Positions 1-4,865 of a stretch of 6,567 nt of DNA are shown piece by piece; position 1 is the first letter of the stretch; the number at the start of each line of letters is the position of its first letter. The position numbers and the translations under genes are program-made. The notes beneath the pieces were generated by a model. The model made no database searches. It was given only the letters and a program-made list of their open reading frames with translations, and was not told the origin of the DNA. The DNA is from Bacteriovoracaceae bacterium (GTDB lineage: Bacteria > Bdellovibrionota > Bacteriovoracia > Bacteriovoracales > Bacteriovoracaceae): NCBI GenBank assembly GCA_023954595.1, contig JAGSHJ010000171.1, forward strand, positions 1 to 6,567, given 5' to 3'.

Positions 1-30
1 AAACTCCATAGCGAATAGGTACGTCTGTTA

Positions 31-345
31 TTAGAGAATGCCCTTTTCTACTTCCCAGTCATATTCGTTTTCTAATGGTTGATACTCATAATCAAGCTCG
101 TCCTGGTAGAGATCATCATCGTATTCATAATCAAGTTGCTCAAAGTCGGCATCATAATAGTCGTAGAACCAATCATCCTCGACATTGTAATATGGGTCTG
201 TAGGCTCGTAATAACCTGCCTCATAGTAGTCGAAGTAGTCATCGTAATACGTATCCTCTGAAGGCCTAGGCGTTGCACATGAACACAGTGCGATAAATAA
301 TATGGTTGTGATAAGGGTATGAAGACGTATTCCAAAAATGCCCAT
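31..345 (-). CDS. Small Tyr/Asp/Glu-rich predicted lipoprotein
   Basis: A 104-residue protein of no family I recognise. The start is set at the ATG at 345: an AAGGAG lies 7 bases upstream, whereas the frame can only be extended to a TTG at 372 that has no ribosome site. Residues 8-20 are a hydrophobic signal segment (one Arg at 7) ending in Leu-Cys-Ser-Cys. Cys23 is the likely lipidated residue, although Cys at the -2 position is atypical for a lipobox. The mature part (about 82 residues) is extreme in composition: about 18 Tyr, 17 Asp and 12 Glu against one Arg and one Lys, mostly as Tyr-Tyr or Asp-Tyr clusters, with a repeated LDYEY (coded near 83-96 and 122-135). It is probably disordered and strongly negative, anchored to a membrane. 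The gene lies 61 bases downstream of the SRAP gene on the same strand. Function unknown; metal or cation binding, or surface-charge roles, are only guesses. Confidence 0.72.
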   Translation of the reverse strand: MGIFGIRLHTLITTILFIALCSCATPRPSEDTYYDDYFDYYEAGYYEPTDPYYNVEDDWFYDYYDADFEQLDYEYDDDLYQDELDYEYQPLENEYDWEVEKGIL

Positions 346-352
346 TACTAAA

Positions 353-358
353 CTCCTT
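353..358 (-). promoter_or_regulatory. Shine-Dalgarno fixing the lipoprotein start
   Basis: Reading the minus strand, AAGGAG is followed by a 7-base spacer and the ATG at 345. This is near-ideal spacing and decides the start codon in favour of a 104-residue product over the longer TTG-initiated reading frame. Confidence 0.75.
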
Positions 359-406
359 AGTGTCGGTGACAACTAGGTTTAATAATGTTGCAAGTAAAGT
401 TCCATA

Positions 407-1144
407 TTAGGTGTCTGGAAAAGAAGATTCGAAGTAGGTCGTCTCCTTTTGTTTGAGAATTTGATAAATATCACCTTTGTCAGATCTTTGTGGTTGTAGC
501 CACTGATCAATCAAGTCCTGTTTTAGAAAAATAGGGCAGCGGTCATGTCCCTTGTCTTCAATCTCTTGTGGTGGATCATCTGTGATTAAAGCAAATGAGT
601 AGAACTGAATCTTTCCGTCTTTGCTTCTCCATTGATCAAAGATGCATGGGGCCCACATTGTTTCTGCGTTATTAGGGGCAAAGTTTATGAGCCTTTTCTT
701 GCCAGCATCGTCCTGGACCCATTCATAAAAGCTTTTGAAAGGAAACAATCCATGATTTCTGAGAAAGATATCACGCCATGTCTGACGTTTTTCGAGTGCA
801 TCGATTCTTGCGTTGAAAACATTGTACTTGGCTGGAATCTCTTCAACGGAGTTTGCAGGTCTGACTCTGTAGCGCATGGGGCGGATCACCCGTTTACCGT
901 TTTCAAATACCATGACTGGAGCAAAGTAGTTTGGATAAACAATGCCATCAGATTCTGGAGTCTTAAAAACAGCACCTTTAGGTACTCTTTTAAGTCCTAA
1001 ACTTGATTTAAGCTCCTGTGGAGTAAGTTGAGCTTCATATTCTTGCAGTGCTTTTAAGGCGTGAAATTCGCCCACAGCTGGGTGGGCGTTGAATCTTTGA
1101 GATAGTCGTTTAATGTCTTTGTCTATTTGAACGCTAAAGCACAT
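407..1144 (-). CDS. SRAP-family abasic-site DNA-protein crosslink protein (YedK/HMCES-like)
   Basis: A 245-residue cytoplasmic protein of the SRAP family (annotated 'SOS response-associated peptidase'). Members use the exposed N-terminal Cys2 to form a thiazolidine crosslink with abasic sites in single-stranded DNA, shielding them during replication. All expected active-site residues are visible: Cys2 right after the initiator Met, Asn111 and Arg113 in FNAR, Glu141 in SFYEW, and His200 in GHDRCP. Because Cys2 must become the N-terminus, the ATG at 1144 is the functional start, although the ribosome site is weak (GAG about 11 bases upstream). It starts MCFS instead of the common MCGR, and about 36 more residues precede the Asn motif than I recall in E. 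coli YedK (Asn75), so it belongs to a divergent branch. It lies 41 bases beyond the glycan operon, but the terminator there suggests separate transcription. No LexA box was recognised. Family call secure; in vivo role inferred. Confidence 0.93.
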   Translation of the reverse strand: MCFSVQIDKDIKRLSQRFNAHPAVGEFHALKALQEYEAQLTPQELKSSLGLKRVPKGAVFKTPESDGIVYPNYFAPVMVFENGKRVIRPMRYRVRPANSVEEIPAKYNVFNARIDALEKRQTWRDIFLRNHGLFPFKSFYEWVQDDAGKKRLINFAPNNAETMWAPCIFDQWRSKDGKIQFYSFALITDDPPQEIEDKGHDRCPIFLKQDLIDQWLQPQRSDKGDIYQILKQKETTYFESSFPDT

Positions 1145-1150
1145 GCTTTA

Positions 1151-1179
1151 ATTTTCTCAAGAACGAGACAGTTGGTCAA
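1151..1179 (-). promoter_or_regulatory. Weak promoter candidate for the SRAP gene
   Basis: On the minus strand TTGACC (1179-1174, 5 of 6 to the sigma-70 -35 box) is followed after 17 bases by GAAAAT (1156-1151, 4 of 6 to the -10 box). Transcription would begin close to the ATG at 1144, giving a very short or leaderless mRNA. That would agree with the poor Shine-Dalgarno of this gene. The -35 box overlaps the T-run of the preceding terminator. This is pattern matching only and the -10 box is weak. Confidence 0.25.
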
Positions 1180-1204
1180 AAAAGACTAAGCAGCAAGCTT
1201 AATC
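1178..1204 (-). terminator. Intrinsic terminator at the end of the glycan operon
   Basis: On the minus strand the arms GATTAAGC (1204-1197) and GCTTAGTC (1191-1184) form an 8-bp stem with one G-U pair around a 5-base loop, followed directly by six T (1183-1178). Three further pairs, one a wobble, can extend the base of the stem into the T-run. The hairpin overlaps the last codons and the TAG stop of the 771-residue fusion gene. The stem is AT-rich, so termination may be partial. It separates the glycan operon from the SRAP gene. Confidence 0.62.
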
Positions 1205-3501
1205 TCTAAAGTCATTGAGGCCATAACCTCATTAACCTCTTGTGCTACTTGTTGGCATTGCTCTTTTGTCATATCGCCAAAAAATGGTAATGCCATTGTC
1301 TTCTCACCAACTTTATTTGTTACAGGTAGATGGTCCTCACCCTTTGTAGGGTAGTTTGCAAGGTATGGTTGTGTGTGAATAGGAGTGAAGTATGCTCTTG
1401 CAGCTATGTCACGAGCTTGTAGTCTTTTAATTACTTCATCACGCTTGTAGCCATCTTTAAGTGTTACAACGAAAACAAACCAACTCATTTCAACACCTTC
1501 TTTAATGTGTTGAGTATCAAGCCAAGGAGAGTCCTTAAATGCTTCGTTGTACCAGTTAGCTACTGTTTCTCTTTTATTTAAAATTTCATCTAATCTACTC
1601 ATCTGAACAACACCAAGTGCCGCCTGAATCTCACTCATTCTATAGTTATAACCAAGGACTGCATGCTCAAGCCACTGGCTCATCGTATCTCTTCCCTGAT
1701 TCATAAGCATCCTGCACTTTCTAGCAACTTCATCACTGTCTGTTACGATCATGCCACCTTCACCAGTTGTGATTTGCTTGTTTGGATAGAAAGCGAAACT
1801 TGCAACATCACCGAAGTTTCCAACTTTACGGTTATGTAGTTTTGCACCTAGTGCTTCACAACTATCGTCGACTAGGTAGAGATTATTTTCATTACAAAAG
1901 TCTTCTAGCTTATCAAGTGGAGCAGGGTGACCAAATACATCAACGCTCACAATGGCCTTTGTCTTACTCGTTAGCTTTCTTTTGGCATCTGCAACGTCGA
2001 TGCAATAATCTTTGTCATCAATGTCGATAAATACAGGTGTCGCTCCAACATAGAGGATACAATTCACGCTTGCCACAAACGTGTAAGATGGGACCATTAC
2101 TTCGTCTCCCTCTTTCACTCCCAAGGCCATAAGTGCAAGGTGAAGCCCTGCTGTTCCAGAGCTTACTGCAATTGCATGTTTTCTATTTGTATATTGCGCA
2201 AATACTTTTTCAAATTCTTCAATTTTTGGGCCTAGTGCCAATCTTTTGGAGTGTACAACCTCTAAGACGGCCTGTGCTTCAGCTTCAGTAATGTCTGGTA
2301 GGGCCATAGGGATTGTTTTGTTTTGATTTTTCATTGAATAGTCCTTCTTCAATTTTGCCGGGGAGCCTGTCCATAGGCAGTTTGGTTTATTTAGATTTTT
2401 AGTTACACTTGAATTTGCGGCGATAGTTGAGCTCTTTGGGATCTCAACATAAGGAGTGATAGAGGCACCCACACCCACAAGAGTTTGCTCTCCAACTTTC
2501 ACACCACCACACAGAGTTGTTCCTGGGGCAATGTGGCAGAAATCCTCTATTTCGCAGTCATGATCTACGGAGGCCTTCGTGTTAATTATGCAATGTTTTC
2601 CAATAACAACTTTTGCCTGTATGTAAGAGCCCGCAAATACTACTGAACCTTCTCCAATGATGGCACTAGAAGATATAACTGCATTTGGGTGAATGATTGT
2701 TTTAAAACGGACATTCATTTTACTGAATTTTTTTCTTATTTCATTGTTTCCGATAGCACAGACGACTAAGGAGTTCTTGGGAACCTTCTTAATAGGCTCA
2801 ATTGGATAACCTAAAAGCAGCATTCCTTGAAGATCTTTGGCGTCGTCAAAAAAACCGGCAATCTCAATTCCTTGTGCTCGGGCGGCCTCACATACAACTT
2901 TTGCATGCCCTCCGGCACCGATGATGTGCAGACGCTCTGTAAGAGGTGCCATAGTCTGGTTTTCACTTGCATTTACATTTGAAAAATTAAAGATGGCCAC
3001 AAACGTTTTAATAATAATTTTAAGATCCATCCATGTACTTGCCACGTGGATGTATTCCAAATCTTTTTGAAATTTGTCCTTCCATGAAAATTGGTTTCTT
3101 CCACTGACCTGTGCAAGGCCCGTTAAACCTGGAAGAACGTCATGGCGCTTATTCTCTTTTTCAGAGAAGAATGATCTATACTCAATAGGTAGGGGTCTAG
3201 GTCCTACAATAGACATTTCACCTTTAACTATATTTAAAATTTCTGGTAACTCGTCAATCGAGAGTTTTCTTAGAATCTTTCCGATTGATGTCACTCTTTG
3301 CATGTCGCTTTGAGCACCCATTCTCATTGTTCTGAACTTAATTAGGGAAAATTCCTTACCATCTTTACCAATTCTCTTTTGGCGAAAAAAGATTGGCCCA
3401 CCTTGGAAGATAGAAAGAAGAACACACGTAACACCCATGATTGGGAGAGTGAGCGGGGCACTAATTGCAATAACAAATAAATCCAGTGTTCTTTTATTCA
3501 T
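1186..3501 (-). CDS. Trifunctional fusion: phosphoglycosyltransferase, sugar N-acetyltransferase and PLP sugar aminotransferase (PglC-PglD-PglE type)
   Basis: A 771-residue chain with three full-length enzymes. Residues 1-175 are a monotopic phosphoglycosyltransferase: hydrophobic re-entrant helix about 6-32, FRQKRIG at 39-45, KFRTM at 55-59, catalytic Asp83-Glu84 in SIDELP, VGPRP at 99-103 and PGLTGLAQVSGRN at 124-136. It would move a sugar phosphate from UDP-sugar to undecaprenyl phosphate at the inner membrane. Residues 191-386 are a PglD/NeuD acetyltransferase: GAGGHAKVV at 195-203, FFDD at 217-220, hexapeptide beta-helix about 270-365, catalytic His314 in VDHD. Residues 390-771 are a DegT/DnrJ-type aminotransferase: SSGTAG at 447-452, Asp545-Asp546, PLP-lysine Lys575 in YPNKQITTGEGG, and GYNYRMSE at 617-624. 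The order of domains does not follow the order of reactions. The start overlaps the dehydratase stop (TAATG), with AGGTGG upstream. Neisseria PglB is a known PglC-PglD fusion; the added aminotransferase is the unusual part. The product is probably Und-PP-diacetylbacillosamine, but the aminotransferase motifs alone do not fix the sugar. Confidence 0.93.
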   Translation of the reverse strand: MNKRTLDLFVIAISAPLTLPIMGVTCVLLSIFQGGPIFFRQKRIGKDGKEFSLIKFRTMRMGAQSDMQRVTSIGKILRKLSIDELPEILNIVKGEMSIVGPRPLPIEYRSFFSEKENKRHDVLPGLTGLAQVSGRNQFSWKDKFQKDLEYIHVASTWMDLKIIIKTFVAIFNFSNVNASENQTMAPLTERLHIIGAGGHAKVVCEAARAQGIEIAGFFDDAKDLQGMLLLGYPIEPIKKVPKNSLVVCAIGNNEIRKKFSKMNVRFKTIIHPNAVISSSAIIGEGSVVFAGSYIQAKVVIGKHCIINTKASVDHDCEIEDFCHIAPGTTLCGGVKVGEQTLVGVGASITPYVEIPKSSTIAANSSVTKNLNKPNCLWTGSPAKLKKDYSMKNQNKTIPMALPDITEAEAQAVLEVVHSKRLALGPKIEEFEKVFAQYTNRKHAIAVSSGTAGLHLALMALGVKEGDEVMVPSYTFVASVNCILYVGATPVFIDIDDKDYCIDVADAKRKLTSKTKAIVSVDVFGHPAPLDKLEDFCNENNLYLVDDSCEALGAKLHNRKVGNFGDVASFAFYPNKQITTGEGGMIVTDSDEVARKCRMLMNQGRDTMSQWLEHAVLGYNYRMSEIQAALGVVQMSRLDEILNKRETVANWYNEAFKDSPWLDTQHIKEGVEMSWFVFVVTLKDGYKRDEVIKRLQARDIAARAYFTPIHTQPYLANYPTKGEDHLPVTNKVGEKTMALPFFGDMTKEQCQQVAQEVNEVMASMTLEIKLAA
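2332..2347 (-). promoter_or_regulatory. Internal ribosome site and ATG at the acetyltransferase/aminotransferase junction
   Basis: Inside the fusion gene the minus strand reads GAAGGA (2347-2342), a 7-base spacer, then ATG (2334-2332), which is Met390 of the fusion. Initiation here would give a 382-residue stand-alone aminotransferase, the usual length for DegT-family sugar aminotransferases. The acetyltransferase part ends a few residues earlier with a family-typical GSPAKLKK, so the signal sits exactly where a separate gene would begin. The other junction (Met184, ATG at 2952) has no comparable Shine-Dalgarno. Whether the site is used is not shown by the sequence. Confidence 0.5.
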
Positions 3502-4700
3502 TAGGCCACCTGAACTTTGAATTGAGATAATGAAAGTTTGTTCTTCACCTCTTTCTCTTCTTCTTGCACTGATTCCTGAATTGCAAAGTCACTGTCAATT
3601 GCCGCCCATAGAAGGTTTACGCTCATTTGACTGTTGTTGTTTGCATAAAACAAGATATCAAAAACCGCTTGAAGAATGTCTTTGTAAGGTTTGCCATTGA
3701 AGATCATTGTACTAAATTCAGTGTCTCCATTTTTAAGAGTTGCAAAACGCTCGTTGTTTCGAAATAGGTCTTCACCTTCAAGGCTCAATTCCTCGAAGAG
3801 CTTTTCACCAGGTCTTGGACCTGTGAATTTTATAGGGTAGGAAGTTTCGTCTTTTCCGCATAGCTTGATTAGTTTCTTGGCTATATCAATAATTCGAACA
3901 GGACTTCCCATATTTAGAAGTGCGATGTCGCCCTTTTTACAAGTTTCACTCGCACTAAGTACAAGTCCTACTGCTTCAGGAATGAGCATAAAGTATCTGG
4001 TCATTCTCTTATCTGTTATTGTGAGTGGTTTATTTCTTCTTACTTGGCCAAATAGTTTGGGAATTAAGCTTCCTGAGCTTCCTGCGACATTACCAAAGCG
4101 AACAGCACAAAGATCAAGTCCATGTTTTGTGGCATAGTGGCTCATCATTAATTCACATACTCTTTTTGTCGCACCCATTAGGTTGGTAGGCCTTACCGCT
4201 TTATCTGTAGAGATAAGCGTGAATTTCTCAATTCCATAGAGAACGCAAAGGTTTAATAGGTTTTGAGTACCAGCAATATTATTTAAAATTCCAGCCTGTG
4301 GGTTTGCTTCTACTAAGTGCACATGTTTGAAAGCTGCAGCATGGTAGATAAAATCCGGTCTATATTTAAGAAATAAATTCTCTAGTGCAGAGTATTCACA
4401 AATATTAGTAAGTGTGGGAACGAGTTGAATTCCACCTTCTTCACACTGCTCGTTTAAGCTTTCATGCACTCTATATAGATTAAATTCTGAGTTATCGAGT
4501 AGGATAAGGGTCTTGATTTCCATTTTTGAGAGTTGGGCCGCGAGTTCAGAGCCTATAGAGCCACCTGCACCAGTTACCATAACAGTCTTTCCTGCGCATT
4601 TTGCTTCTAATGCACTTAGGTCTGGGCTTTCGAAGTTCCTACCAACTAATTCTTCTAGGTCTAGATTCATAGCAACAGGGTTTCCAACAGTTTTGCTCAT
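3501..4700 (-). CDS. Soluble retaining UDP-GlcNAc 4,6-dehydratase (PglF/CapD/WbpM type, no membrane domain)
   Basis: A 399-residue extended SDR enzyme expected to convert UDP-GlcNAc to the 4-keto-6-deoxy sugar, the first step towards bacillosamine-type sugars. The NAD-binding glycine motif is VTGAGGSIGSEL (42-53). The active site is STDKAVRPTNLMGATKR (164-180), with Ser164, Thr165-Asp166-Lys167, Met175 and Lys179. Met in place of the usual SDR Tyr marks the retaining PglF/WbpM class rather than the C5-inverting PseB/FlaA1 class. RFGNVAGSSGS (201-211), MTRYFMLIPEA (233-243) and TGPRPGEKLFEEL (293-305) are also family-typical. Full PglF/WbpM proteins have an N-terminal multi-helix membrane region and are about 600 residues. 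Here only the linker-like LVGRNFESPDLSAL (18-31) precedes the catalytic domain, so the membrane part is absent. A charged C-terminal tail (about 375-399) is extra. GAGGA lies 5 bases before the ATG at 4700. The stop overlaps the next start by one base, implying translational coupling. Confidence 0.92.
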   Translation of the reverse strand: MSKTVGNPVAMNLDLEELVGRNFESPDLSALEAKCAGKTVMVTGAGGSIGSELAAQLSKMEIKTLILLDNSEFNLYRVHESLNEQCEEGGIQLVPTLTNICEYSALENLFLKYRPDFIYHAAAFKHVHLVEANPQAGILNNIAGTQNLLNLCVLYGIEKFTLISTDKAVRPTNLMGATKRVCELMMSHYATKHGLDLCAVRFGNVAGSSGSLIPKLFGQVRRNKPLTITDKRMTRYFMLIPEAVGLVLSASETCKKGDIALLNMGSPVRIIDIAKKLIKLCGKDETSYPIKFTGPRPGEKLFEELSLEGEDLFRNNERFATLKNGDTEFSTMIFNGKPYKDILQAVFDILFYANNNSQMSVNLLWAAIDSDFAIQESVQEEEKEVKNKLSLSQFKVQVA

Positions 4701-4731
4701 GTAATTCCTCGAAATCTTAACAACTATAAAG

Positions 4732-4778
4732 GTAATCTTTATATTCTACTGTTATGTTTCGAAATATTTTAAGATTAC
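4732..4778. repeat. Imperfect inverted repeat in the divergent intergenic region
   Basis: The outer arms GTAATCTT (4732-4739) and AAGATTAC (4771-4778) are perfectly complementary. Inner parts ATATTC (4741-4746) and GAAATAT (4761-4767) continue the symmetry with one extra base. The centre is about 14 bases. It would lie in the 5' leader of the dehydratase mRNA if that starts near 4829, and also upstream of the flippase gene, so it may be an RNA hairpin or a binding site for a dimeric regulator. No T-run follows it, so it does not look like a terminator. Confidence 0.45.
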
Positions 4779-4814
4779 TTGAATAAAGTTCTCTTAAGGA
4801 AAAATTTGCAACCA

Positions 4815-4843
4815 TTACCCTCGTGATATCAATAAATTATACT
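4815..4843 (+). promoter_or_regulatory. Promoter candidate for the flippase operon
   Basis: TATACT (4838-4843, 5 of 6 to the -10 box) is preceded after 17 bases by TTACCC (4815-4820), a poor -35 match. Transcription would start near 4850, leaving a leader of about 16 bases that still contains the GGGAG ribosome site at 4854-4858. The -10 box overlaps that of the opposite-strand candidate. Confidence 0.35.
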
Positions 4844-4863
4844 TATCAGTAGTGGGAGCTCAA
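4836..4863 (-). promoter_or_regulatory. Promoter candidate for the dehydratase/fusion operon
   Basis: On the minus strand TTGAGC (4863-4858, 4 of 6 to the -35 box), a 16-base spacer and a perfect TATAAT (4841-4836). The start would be near 4829, giving a leader of about 128 bases that contains the inverted repeat at 4732-4778. The -35 box overlaps the ribosome site of the flippase gene, so the two directions could compete. Confidence 0.42.
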
Positions 4864-4865
4864 AA

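Noticed and set aside
79..261. Plus-strand hydrophobic frame opposite the lipoprotein
   Set aside because: It is the antisense image of Tyr/Asp codons read as Ile/Val; no ribosome site and no domain resemblance.
361..371. Short palindrome TGTC-GGT-GACA as an operator
   Set aside because: Four-base arms occur easily by chance and nothing else in the 61-base gap supports it.
346..372. Upstream TTG start that would lengthen the lipoprotein by 9 residues
   Set aside because: No ribosome site precedes 372, while the ATG at 345 has AAGGAG at ideal spacing and leaves a normal-length signal peptide.
400..424. Small hairpin (TTCCA with TGGAA) around the SRAP stop as a terminator
   Set aside because: Only 5 pairs with an 11-base loop and no proper T-run; too weak to call.
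632..1000. Plus-strand frame of 122 codons opposite the SRAP gene
   Set aside because: It lies wholly inside a gene with complete conserved motifs on the other strand, with no recognisable protein features.
2837..3313. Two plus-strand frames opposite the fusion gene
   Set aside because: They overlap conserved transferase and acetyltransferase motifs on the minus strand and encode nothing recognisable.
4806..4811. TTGCAA as the -35 box for the flippase TATACT
   Set aside because: The spacer would be 26 bases, outside the usable range for a sigma-70 promoter.
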